The notes under the pieces are model-generated. The model was not told where the DNA came from. It saw nothing but the letters and a program-made list of their open reading frames with translations, and made no database searches. The position numbers and the translations under genes were made by a program. From the NCBI RefSeq assembly GCF_019320115.1, contig NC_089581.1, positions 66,643,500-66,707,499 on the forward strand: a DNA stretch of 64,000 bases, written 5' to 3'. Positions 32,985 to 43,869 of the stretch are shown in pieces (the first letter of the stretch is position 1; each line of letters opens with the position of its first letter). The DNA is from Miscanthus floridulus (lineage: Eukaryota; Streptophyta; Magnoliopsida; Poales; Poaceae).

Positions 32985-33648
32985 CAAAATTTTGGCTTGC
33001 CTAAGTTTTGGTAATCAAAATTTGACTATGAACCCAAATCGTGAGCTTTTGAACTCAAAATTAGAAGTTCCAGATTTAAATAATCCACATTTAAATATCT
33101 CATAATCAACTTATATCTTCTTAAAACCTAAGTAACGAATATATTTCACCATTGTCCATTTTGTTCACTACCTGTCTATTTACAATAACAATTAGTTTCA
33201 GGCTCTATTCACAGGAGCATTTGCTACCCAATCAGTGTCATCCACGTGCGTGAGAGTGAATTGAGGTAAAAATTAGTTAATTTTTCACCCAATACATGTG
33301 AATCCACATGTGTGGGAGCAGATCATGTTAGACCTACACTTCCAAGTATGTCGCATTCAAGAAAAAAAATTACACGTCACTTTCACTTAACACTAGTAGG
33401 GTTAAATTAAAAACATGATATAAATCCATCAACTGAAAACAAACGTTAGATGACATATTAGGAAATATCATGACCCGCGCAGTATGCATTTTTTCTATTA
33501 CCTCATATGAATCAATTTTTGATAATAACTCTCTAGATGGACGATCAGTTATCTGAGAGTACCGTAGCAAAGTTCATAGGAATATGCTCCTCATAAATAA
33601 AGAAGATAAAGCATTACAGTTTACAGTTGGTCGCATAGAAGATTACTG
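32985..33648. other. AT-rich stretch, nothing firm
   Basis: A short inverted feature at about 33195-33320 (atccacgtgcgtgagagtga against gaatccacatgtgtgggagc) may be a MITE remnant. No gene is supported. Confidence 0.35.
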
Positions 33649-33808
33649 GGCCATTTGACACGGCTCCGAATCCGAAGTGCTCCGGCTCGTCCAAGTGCAC
33701 TACAAGAAGCTCCTTTTCTATCTTCTTTCTCCAAAACAATAGGAAGCTAAAAGAAGCCACTATTCGTGGCAGTCTCTCCCTCGAAGGAGCTCTGCCAAAG
33801 AGGGCTTA
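33649..33808. mobile_element. MITE-like hairpin with GGGCCATTTGACACGGCTCC end
   Basis: Left end gggccatttgacacggctcc is an imperfect inverted copy of right end ggagctctgccaaagagggc. Internal gaagc..gcttc words add to the hairpin. No exact target duplication was seen. Confidence 0.5.
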
Positions 33809-34248
33809 GGTAGTTTGCCCACGGCACGTCTCTTCACTTGGGCTTAACCCTTTCTGGGCCGTCGACGTGGATGGCTTGGCTTCCGGGTGCTGATGCTACG
33901 GCGCGGCCCAGCTCGTTCCATGGCTTCTTTCGGATTTTTAAAATTTTTAATCCTTTTTAAACAATATTTTATACTAATCTAAAAAAAAGTATTCGCAAAT
34001 ATGATCCTTTTGGTCGCGCCAGCACGCCTGGCGCGATTGTACCACGCGATGGCGCGACAAGCCGAGTCAAAGTGACAATCATATTTGACCGATGCTGGCG
34101 TGGCGTACCGTGGACCTCGTCCTGTCGCGTCAGCGACTCTGGCGTGACAGGCTCATAAAAAGGCCGTGGCCCAACTCATTTTTTCTCCCTCTCTTCTCTC
34201 TCCCTTCATTTTGGGCGACCTCGTGGTGAGGTGATGCAGCAGTGTTCT
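33809..34248. other. Left flank of the large copia element
   Basis: It contains a small inverted segment around 34005-34155 (gcgccagcacgcctggcgcg; cgcgtcagcgactctggcgtg). The end is a C/T-rich stretch (tttttctccctctcttctct, 34177-34208) that resembles a gene leader. It continues beyond the insertion at 60733 (gttctctctcttctcttcg), so the copia element may have landed in the 5' region of the gene at 61.3 kb (inference). Confidence 0.4.
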
Positions 34249-35501
34249 TATAAGTGCAATCAAGCTCTAAGTGGACTTTGGTGATGTTGACCATATAATT
34301 AAAGGACTAATGACTTTGACAAGTGTTTGACAGCATATCTTTAATCGTTGATGCAAAGAAAGGAGGAGACCCCCAACTCGAATGGATGGCTTGCCACGGC
34401 TCCAAGAGCTAGTTTAATTTATTTTATATTTTGAAATTGAGTTATAGGACAAGCCGTACTATCCAGGGGGATACTAATGATGTGCTGGGTGGAACCAAGT
34501 GCTCAAAACTCCATCTACATCTCAAATAATCCCATCCACAAAAAGGCCAGCCGAGCTGAATTATTTTCTGCTCTGGCCTACGCTGAACCTCCACGCTCAG
34601 GCGCGGAACCTCCGCGCTCAAACGCGGAGGCTTTGGGGTCTGTCTGACCAGACCATTTTATGGGTGACATGGGTGGTATTTATACCATACCCCTGCACCC
34701 CAACAGTCATCTTCTTCCTCATTCACTCAGACTCGAACTGAAGCTCTCTCTCTCACCCAAGCTTGGTGCTCCCAACTCCCTTGCTTAAATCTTTGTGATT
34801 CCTTGAGGGATTTAGCTCTAGAGAGTGTGAAAAAGCTAGAGAAGATCCTTCTCCTCCGTTCTTGTGCACTTGGTGAAGCCCTAGCCGCTTAGTGTGTTCA
34901 TTACTCTTGGAGCTTGGCTCCTAGACGGCTAGCGGTTGCCCGGTAGCTTCCAATCCGCTGTGGTTGAGCACCGGGACGTTTGTATTACCCTTTGTGACTT
35001 AGTGGAACCCTCTAACCCATTGCCTTGGTGATAGGTTGGAGAATAGGAGCGAGTTGAAAGAGACTCCATAGCCTTTGTGGCTAACCTCAACAACGTGGAT
35101 GTAGACAAGCCTTTGTGGCGAGTTGAACCACGGAATAAATCCTTGTGTTCACTGTGATTGCTGTTGTTGTTGCTATTACTTGTGATTTGGATTGATTTTT
35201 AGGATTTGCATTCGATCTACGAATTCCTCATCTTTTAGGTGCAACCAACTGTTTGGATAGCTCAACATACTCCCTAGGAAGGCTGGTATTACATTTGATC
35301 TATTTTTCATTCGTTAAATTCCGCAGTAGATTGATTTCATAGATCCACGGAGGTTCCACGCTCAGTCCCGGAACCTCTGCGCCCCGGAACCTCCGCGTTA
35401 AAACCTAGAGGTTCCACGTTATGACTGTTTTTCATAAGGTGATTAAATTTCAGAAAAAGGCGTATTCACCCCCCCTCTAGGCCACTTGCTAGATCCTTTC
35501 A
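34249..35501 (+). repeat. 5' LTR of the outer copia element
   Basis: Starts TATAAGTGCAATCAAGC (the 3' copy starts TGTAAGTG, so the second base has mutated) and ends CTAGATCCTTTCA. The TATA box TATTTATA is at 34677-34684. GGAACCTCCGCGC / CGGAGGCTTT words cluster just upstream (34577-34635) and again in the U5 part (35343-35420). Confidence 0.93.
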
Positions 35502-35503
35502 AT

Positions 35504-35518
35504 TGGTATCGAAGCAGG
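35504..35518 (+). promoter_or_regulatory. Primer-binding site of the outer copia element
   Basis: tggtatcgaagcagg lies two bases after the LTR end and corresponds to the initiator tRNA-Met site TGGTATCAGAGC with mutations. Confidence 0.8.
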
Positions 35519-35551
35519 TTTCCTCGTGATAGCACTTAACCATGTGAGGAA

Positions 35552-38175
35552 ATGGCAAGTCCTAGAGAAAGGGTACCGGAGGAAGATGGAGAGGACCGCT
35601 TTGAGGATGTTCCTAGTGAAGAGGAACCCGAAGCTCCTGAGGATGATGCCATAGCAGCGCTTGAGCGACTTCCAAAGCTCAAGCTTGGTGCTAAGGGATC
35701 CTCCAAGGGAGACAAGGAAAGGGACAAGAACAAGAACAAAGAGGAGAAGAAACACAAAGCAAGAAGAAAGGTGCAATCAAATCCACAACCAAGCAGTGAG
35801 TCAAAGAATGGAGATGATGATGATGAGTACTATGCTCAAAGGCTATCAAAGAGGACACTCAAGTCTAACACCAAGAGATCATATTCGAGTGTATCCTTTA
35901 ATTATGATTCTGTAAATTTACCTACTAACACTCACATCAACATACCTGCGGGCAAGTTACCCCAATTTGATGGGACCAACTTTGCCAAGTGGGAGCATAT
36001 GATGAAGGCTTATCTTATTGGACTCCATCCGGAGATGTGGAATATTGTGTATGTAGGTTTTGAAGATCTCGTTGATCCCAAAAATCCCACACCAAGAGAG
36101 ATTCGCATGATACATCGCAATGCTCAAGCTACTAGTGCTCTTCTAAGTGCATTAAGCCCGAAAGAGTACAACAAAGTGATTGGTTTGGAGATTGCTAAGG
36201 AGATTTGGGACACTCTTCACCTTGCACATAAAGGAGTTAGTAAGGTAAAGAAGTCTAAGATTGATCTATTGATGGCTCAACTCAATAGGTTTGTTATCAA
36301 GGATGGAGAAGGCCCTCAAGAGATGTTTGATAGATTGATGGTGATAGTTGGCAAGATTAGAGGCTTGGGTGGGGATGACTTGAATGATCATCATGTTGTA
36401 AAAGTGATGTTGGAAGCATTTGCACCAAGAAACCCAACTCTTGTGACATTGATTAGAGAGAAGAAGAGGTTTGAAGAGTTCACCCCTAGTGATGTCCTTG
36501 GAAGAATACTCACTCATGAACTCATGGAGATGGAGAGACAACAAATGAAGAAATTTGGAGAGCTAGAAGCAAAGATGGAGAACTTGAAGGTCAAGGAGGT
36601 AGCTCTCAAGGCAAACAAATCAAACAAGGCCTTCACCTTGAGCAAGCCACCAAGATCAAGATCAAGCAAGGCTGAGACGGTTGATTCATCAAGTGACTCA
36701 AGTGATGATGAAGATGATGAAGTATCTTCCGGTGAGATTGGTGATGTTGATTTGTTCATGAGGAAGTACAAGAAGGGGTTGAAAAGAGAAGGGTACAAGT
36801 TTGTGAAGAGGAGATTTCCCAACAAACAAAAGAGGAAATGCTATAATTGTGGGAGCACGGAGCATTTCATTGCCGATTGTCCTTATGTGAACAAAGAGGT
36901 CAAAAAAGACAAGAAGATGAAGCACTACAAGAAAGATGACAAGACCCAACACAAAAATAAGAACTATTCATGAATGGAATTCAAACAATGATAGCTCAAG
37001 TGAAGAAGAAACAAAGAAAGTTGCAACCATTGCTATCAAGAAGCATTCTTATTCACCAAAGCTCTTCACCAACTTGACCGATGATGAGGAGAGATCTACA
37101 CTCTTTTGTCTCATGGGCAAAAGAGAAAAGGTAAAACCAAAATCCAAGCCTAAACCATCTCCTCCATCTAGTGATGAATCCAACATAGACTCTAGTGATG
37201 AATCTAGTGATGATGAAGTAAACAACTTGGTAAGTAAAATGGATAAAAATCTAAGAACTTCATAGCCAAGGTGGTAGATGAATTAGAGAGAACTCAAGCT
37301 ACTCTTGCCAAACAAGAGAAACTCTATGTTACTTGCAAGAAAGCTCTTGCATTGGAAAGAAGTGAGGTTGAATCTTTACATTTGGAAATTGACCAAGCAG
37401 AAAGTGTCATAGCTACCCTAAAGGATGACCTAAATACTCTTCAAGAAAAGAACAATGCCCTCAAGACAAGAAATGAGGAGCTTAAAGAGCAATTTAGCAT
37501 CCTTTGGGATACAACCTCACATCCTACGAAGGCGAGTAAGATCTCTAATGCATCTACTAGCAAGGGTTGTGATAGATGCTACAATGTTGATTTATAAGCT
37601 TGTGCTACTAACCTTGCTAATATGGAAGCTATGAAGAAGGAAATTGCAAATCTCAACAATATCATAGCTAGTGAGTGCATGGATGATGCAAGCAAGAAGC
37701 CCAAGTTCATTCAAGGAAGACATCCTTTTATCAAGGATGGTCTCGGCCACAAGAAGGGTGGCAAGACCGGTGAAAGGAAGATGGTGAATGGAGTGTCTTG
37801 CATCAGGTTTGAGAAGGAGACCATTAGAGAGGTGCAACCAGTGTAGACTACGGAGGCTCCACGCCAAAACATGGAGGTTCTGGGATCTGGCAGAACAGTG
37901 GCACCAACAGAATCAAGGCACCATCTCAACCAAGACAACAAGCTCCTAAAGCATCTAACACTCGCCTGCAGGTCAAGGAGAACCCAATCATACCAAAGAG
38001 GAACAAGTAAGCTTACAAGCCCAAGGCCCATGCACCCCATGAGAGCATGTCCTCTAGCTATGTGTTGAGACGCAACAACCTTTGTAAAGTAGTTACCACA
38101 TATGTTGGAAATGAGCCCAACATATATGTGAAAAGATCTCTATGGGTTCCTAAGATTCTAGTGGCTAACACTTAG
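35552..38175 (+). pseudogene. Outer copia gag, broken by stops and frame changes
   Basis: The first frame (35552-36973, 473 codons) has a charged N-terminus, the UBN2-type gag core from about residue 134 (FDGTNFAKWEHMM), an acidic Ser-rich stretch and a CCHC knuckle CYNCGSTEHFIADC (about 430-443). It stops at TGA 36971-36973. Continuations at 36936-37265 and 37271-37597 encode an acidic spacer and a coiled coil. A further piece before 38175 ends in the WVPK-type gag tail. At least four interruptions make it non-functional. gag forms the capsid-like particle that packages the RNA. Confidence 0.85.
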
Positions 38176-38203
38176 GGACCTAAAAGAAGGAACTAAACTT
38201 GTT

Positions 38204-41200
38204 TTGCAGGCATACTCCTCCAGTGGATCAAGTTGGGTGCTTGATAGTGGATGTACAAATCATATGACCAGAGAGAAGAGTATGTTCTCATCTTATGCCC
38301 AAATGGAAGGTCCAAGTGAAAACATAGTATTTGGGGATAATTCAAAAGAAGAAGTGCTTGGTGTCAGTAAAATCTCTATAACTCAAGATCATTCAATTTT
38401 CAATGTTTTACATGTCGATTCGTTAAGTTACAATTTATTGTCCGTATCACAATTTTGTGAGATGGGCTATAATTGTCACTTTACGGATAAGGGTGTGACC
38501 ACCATTAGAAGGGAGGATTCCTCTATTGCTTTTACGGGTCACTTGAAGGGCAAGCTTTACCTAGTTGACTTCAGCAAAAGTAAAGCAATGCTTGAGACTT
38601 ATTTAGTGGCAAAATCTAGCATGGGTTGGTTATGGCATCGCCGACTAGCTTATGTTGGGATGAGGAACTTGGCCAAACTTCTAAAGGAGGAACACATCCT
38701 TGGACTAACGAATGTTCAATTTGAGAAAGATAGGATATATAAAGCATGCCAAGCTAGAAAGCAAGTAGGCGTACCACACCCACCAAAGAGCATCGTCACT
38801 ACCTCAAGCCCATTGGAGCTCATCCACATGGATCTCTTTGGACCGGTTGTCTATGTTAGCATTAGCGGTAATAAATATGGTTTTGTTATTGTTGATGATT
38901 ATTCTCGCTTTATGTGGGTGTTCTTTGTGTATGATAAGAGTGAAGTGCAAGGGAAGGTGAAGACCTTCATTAGAAGAGCACAAAGGGAGTTCGGGCTACC
39001 TATCAAGAAGGTGCGAAGCGACAATGGTACCGAATTCTGCAACACCAATGTTGAAGAGTTTCTTGATGAGGAGGGCATCAAACATGAATTCTCGGCTCCA
39101 TATACCCCTCAACAAAATGGGGTGATTGAGAGGAAGAACTGAACTCTCATTGACATGGCAAGAACAATGCTTGATGAGTACAAGACTCCAAACAACTATT
39201 GGGCCAAAGCAATCAACATCGCTTGTCATGCTATCAACCGCCTCTATCTTCACAAGTATTACAAGAAGACTTCATATGAGCTTCTAACCGGTGACAAACC
39301 TAAGGTGTCATACTTTAGAGTATTTGGGTGCAAATGTTTCATTCTTGACAAGAAGCCCCGAAGCTCTAAATTTGCACCTAAGATTGATGAAGGCTTTCTT
39401 CTTGGTTATGGTCCAAACGAGCACATCTATCGGGTTTTCAATCTTTATATCGGAAGAACTAAAATCATGGTAGATGTGATGTTTGATGAATCTAATGGCT
39501 CTCAAGTGGAGCAAGTTTATTTAGATGTTGTAGGAAAAGAAAAGCCACCATGTGAAGCAATCAAGCATATGGCCATAGGTGATGTGAGACCAGTTGAAGC
39601 AATCGAAGAAGAAGACCCTCCAATTCAGGCTTCAACACCACTCCAAGGGCCAACTATTGTCCCAGGTCCTATGAACATGCAGGACGTGGAGGCTCCGCGC
39701 CTGAACATGGAGGCTCTGGGGCCTGGAGGTTCTACGCCAGGACACGGAGGCTTCAGGTTCTAGGACAACAATCAGCAAGAGGAGGAACAAATACAAGATG
39801 ATGAGCCTCAAGCTAATGAAGATGATGACAACCAACCCCTACATCAACCTTTAGATAGGCCACCTCATCAAGAGTGCATCAAAGTGTACAACATAATCAT
39901 CCTATTGACAACATCCTTGGGAGCATAAGAAAGGGGAACCTCTTAAGGTAGATGAAGCTCTTAAGGATCCGGATTGGGTGATGGCTATGCAAGAAGAGTT
40001 GAACAACTTTGAGAGAAATCATGTGTGAGAGTTGGTGGAAAGACCCAAGACTAATGTGATTGGCACCAAGTGGGTCTTCCAAAACAAGTAAGATGAACAT
40101 GGTGTGGTGACAAGGAACAAGGCAAGATTGGTTGCTCAAGGGTTCACTCAAGTTGAAGGGCTAGACTTCGAAGAGACCTTTGCACCGGTGGCAAGACTTG
40201 AAGCAATTAAAATGCTTCTAGCCTTTGTCGTCCATCATGATTTCAAGCTATATCAAATGGATGTGAAGAGTGCCTTTCTCAATGGTCCACTCTCTGAGCT
40301 AGTCTATGTAGAGCAACCACCGGGATTTGAAGATCCTAAGCATCCTCATCATGTCTACAAACTCCACAAGGCACTCTATGGGCTTAAGCAAGCACCAAGA
40401 GCATGGTATGAATGGCTTAAGGATTTCTTGCTCAAGCAAGGCTTTGAAATAGGCAAAGCTGACACTACTCGCTTCACAAGAAAGATTAAGAATGATATAT
40501 TTGTGTGCCAAATATATGTCGATGACATAATATTTGGTAGTACTAATCAAACTTTTGTGAAGAATTTAGTAGGATTATGACAAAGAGGTTTGAGATGTCT
40601 ATGATGGGTGAATTGACGTTCTTCCTCGGGTTTCAAGTCAAGCAATTGAAGGAAGGGTCATTCATATGCCAAACTAAGTACACAAGGGATATACTCAAGA
40701 AGTTTGACATGGCAAACGCCAAACCCATCGAGACACCTATGCCAACAAATGGGCACTTAGACTTGGATAAAGATGGGAAAGCTATTGACCAAAAGGTATA
40801 TCGTTCCATGATTGGCTCCCTACTTTACTTATGTGCATATAGGCCAGATATTATGCTTAGTGTGTGCATGTGTGCTAGATTTCAAGCTAACCCAAAAGAG
40901 TGCCATCTTATGGCCATTAAGAGAATCTTGAGATATTTAGTACACACTCCTAACTTTGGCTTGTGGTATCCTAAGGGCTCAAATTTAAATCTACTTGGGT
41001 ATTCGGATTTCGATTACGCCAGTTGTAAAGTAGAAAGAAAAGTACATCGGGGACATGTCAATTCCTTGGACGGTCCCTAGTGTCTTGGAGCTCTAAGAAG
41101 CAAAATTCAGCAGCCCTTTCCACCGCTAAAGCCGAGTATGTGGCGGCCGGTGCATGCTATGCCCAACTACTTTGGATGAAGCAAACCCTCAATGATTACA

Positions 41201-41466
41201 GATGTCGCTTTACCAAAATCCCACTTTTATGTGACAATGAAAGTGCCATAAAGCTTGCAAACAATCCCGTGAGCCACTCAAGAACTAAGCACATAGATAT
41301 CCATCATCATTTCTTGAGAGACCATGAAATCAAAGGAGATATCGCAATTCACCATGTGAGCACCGAAAAACAACTAGTCGATATCTTCACAAAGCCTCCC
41401 GATGAGTCAAGGTTCTGTGCTTTGAGGAGTGAACTAAATATACTTGACTCTCATAACATGGTTTGA
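38204..41466 (+). pseudogene. Outer copia pol (protease, integrase, RT, RNase H), broken
   Basis: Order in sequence: aspartic protease WVLDSGCTNHMT (from about 38237), GAG-pre-integrase WHRRLAYVG with CxxC partly changed, integrase core with [24 protein letters not shown] and QQNGVIERK, then a TGA at 39140. Next come 39155-39763 (integrase C-terminal part) with a TAG, more stops near 40028 and 40089, reverse transcriptase 40104-40580 ([17 protein letters not shown]), a frame change at about 40577, and RNase H 41080-41466 ([27 protein letters not shown]). The domain order PR-INT-RT-RH defines Ty1/copia. Point-mutation decay, no longer functional. Confidence 0.92.
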
Positions 41467-41696
41467 AATCTTGCATGCCTCTGTTTGTTATTTTCTATTT
41501 AAACTAGATAGGTTTGCAAAATATTCATAAGTGTTTCAAAATGTTGGTTCTTATGTCCAATCTTGTCTCAAGTAGCTATTGTTATGAATTGTTGATCTGC
41601 TGGCTAGCTACAAGAGACAAGAAGTTCATGGCCATAATCAAAACACTAAGAAATTACCTTGAAATACATACCTAGTTTCTGCTCGGTGTCAGATCA

Positions 41697-41745
41697 CAGA
41701 GGCTCCGTGGCGTAGCGCGGAGGCTCCACGCCCTGACGATTTTGC
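41697..41745 (+). promoter_or_regulatory. GAGGCTCC motif pair upstream of the outer third ORF
   Basis: agaggctccgtgg and gcggaggctccacgc lie about 45-90 bp before the point where the inner element split this region from 55010. The same words sit upstream of the LTR TATA box of this element. A promoter role is inference. Confidence 0.35.
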
Positions 41746-41788
41746 TAGGGTTTGGGTAAACTCAAAAACGATTTTCATCTTTCCCTTT

Positions 41789-43373
41789 TGAAAGGATCAA
41801 GATGCCCAAGAGGGGGGGTGAATTGGGCTAATTCGAAATTCTCTTGCAATAAACAAATCCTACGGATAGCCCAATTAACCCCTTGTGCCTAGAAAAGTGT
41901 TTCTATCAAACTAATGCACAACGAACTCACAACCTACGTTCCAACCTTTCTCTAGTAAGCAATTCTATGGATGTAAAACAAGTATTGAATTGCTCAAAGT
42001 AAATACTCAAAGTAAGTGCTCAAAGTAAATAGGGAGAGAAGGGAACGCGGTGATGTTTTGCCGAGGTATCGGAGAGTCGCCACTCCCCACTAGTCCTCGT
42101 TGGAGCACCCGCGCAAGGGTGTAGCTCCCCCTTGATCCGCGCAAGGATCAAGTGCTCTTTACGGGTTGATTCTTCGACACTCCGTCGCGGCGAATCACCC
42201 AAAGCCGCTCACAACTTGAGTTGGGTCACCCACAAGCTCCGCCGGGTGAACACCAAACTCCCAATCACCACCAAGCCGTCTAGGTGATGGCGATCACCAA
42301 GAGTAACAAGCATGAACTCTCACTTGACCACGCGAAGCCTAATGAGAAGATGGATGCACACTTTGCTACTCTTGATTTGCTAGTGAGGCTACTCTCTTGG
42401 ATTCTCAAATCACAAACACCTCACTAGGACCTTGCTCTTCTTGGCACTCACAAACGTATTTCTCAGCTGTTGGAATGAGCAAAAGTAACTCCACTCACGA
42501 GTGGAACTTCTATTTATAAGGCAGCCTGAAAAACTAACCGTTATGAGCTTCTGCGGGACGACCGGACGCTCCGATCGTGATGACCGGACACTCCGGTCAG
42601 TTCAACCCGCGAACCAGTAGTAACGAGTCGACCGGACGCTGGCAGGGTCCGGTCAGCACTGACCGGACGCGTCCGGTCGCATAAAACCCTTACTGGAACC
42701 TTACTGGACTCGACCGGACGCTGAATCCTCAGGGTCCGGTCAACACTGACCGGACGCGTCCGGTCACACTTTCCCAAGTCTGGACCCTTACTGGAGTCGA
42801 CCGGACACTGGCCCTCAGCGTCCGGTCACATGACCTTCCAGCGTCCGGTCACACCAGACTTAATCACCTCAGTCAAACGAACTGACCGGACCCTGCGGCC
42901 AGCGTCCGGTCGCACCGGAGCCAGCGTCCGGTCAGTGTTTGACCCTCCATTCACTTCCAACTTTCGAACATATGTGAATGAAGTTTGCTCCAAAGGATCT
43001 TAGGCATTCATAGGAGCTACCTAGAGCTAGTTTTAACAAGTGTGCACCACACCTAACTCACTAGACTCAACTAGGTCAAGCTACCCGTTCATACCCCCCT
43101 TCATAGTACGGCCAAAGGAAAAAACAAAGTCCTAAACTACTCTAAGTGTCTCTCCAACTCCAATCGACACTTAGAACTAGTCATCCTTAACCTTGTCGTC
43201 CATCCTTTGAAAACCGAAACGATTTCCATCGTAGGGGCATGACAACCTCGATTGCCCAATCGATCTCCATTACCATGACCTAACTTAATTGCCTCTGCAA
43301 AACACACATTAGTCATAGTAAACTTGTATTGACATTAATCATCGAAATCCAACTAGGGGCCTAGATGCTTTCA
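41789..43373 (-). repeat. 3' LTR of the inner copia element
   Basis: Plus-strand sequence TGAAAGGATCAAG...GATGCTTTCA. TATA (TATAAATA on the minus strand) is at 42511-42518. The GACCGGACGC / GCGTCCGGTC cluster is at 42553-42935. Confidence 0.95.
42553..42935 (-). promoter_or_regulatory. CCGGACGC motif cluster in the 3' LTR U3
   Basis: About 17 copies of ACCGGAC or GTCCGGT in under 400 bp, many as facing pairs such as gaccggacgcgtccggtc. On the minus strand the cluster begins about 35 bp upstream of the LTR TATA box. The density of CG and CCG sites also makes it a strong methylation target in plants. Confidence 0.75.
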
Positions 43374-43388
43374 ATCTCCCCCTTTTTG
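43374..43388 (-). promoter_or_regulatory. Polypurine tract of the inner copia element
   Basis: On the minus strand the tract reads caaaaagggggagat, directly before the 3' LTR, where plus-strand synthesis starts. Confidence 0.85.
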
Positions 43389-43869
43389 GTGATTGATGAC
43401 AATACCACCTCGAGTATGTTATGGAGTGAGGTTTTTGACGGGCTTGGTTCATATAAGCTTTTGTCAATAAGAACAAAAAGAGTTAGTCAAGCTTATATGA
43501 CCCAAGCCAACACAATATACTCAAAGGATATGAATTAAGCATGAGTACAAATAACAAAGCTCATTTGCTTCGAAATATAAACGCGGAAGCAATAGCAAAT
43601 GAGCATTACACAAGTGATATGACATATAGATAAAGCAAAGTAGAAGTCACACATGTCAAATATCACAACCACGTAGATAGCACTATCACATATATATAAT
43701 AGTATGCATGAAAGTAAACACACGAATGCATAAGTAATAGTGTATCACACAAATAAAACTCCAAATGTATATAATAAGCTAATACTAGATAACTAGCTCC
43801 CCCTAAAGCTCGCTCCCCCTGAGTCTACATACTCAAACCCTCTCCCCCTTTGGCGTCAAACACCAAAAC

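Noticed and set aside
35489..35776. Antisense ORF over the outer LTR/gag start
   Set aside because: Shadow of gag coding in the opposite strand.
42553..42935. GACCGGACGC words as a CRISPR-like or satellite array
   Set aside because: Spacing is irregular and orientation alternates; they are short promoter-proximal motifs inside an LTR.
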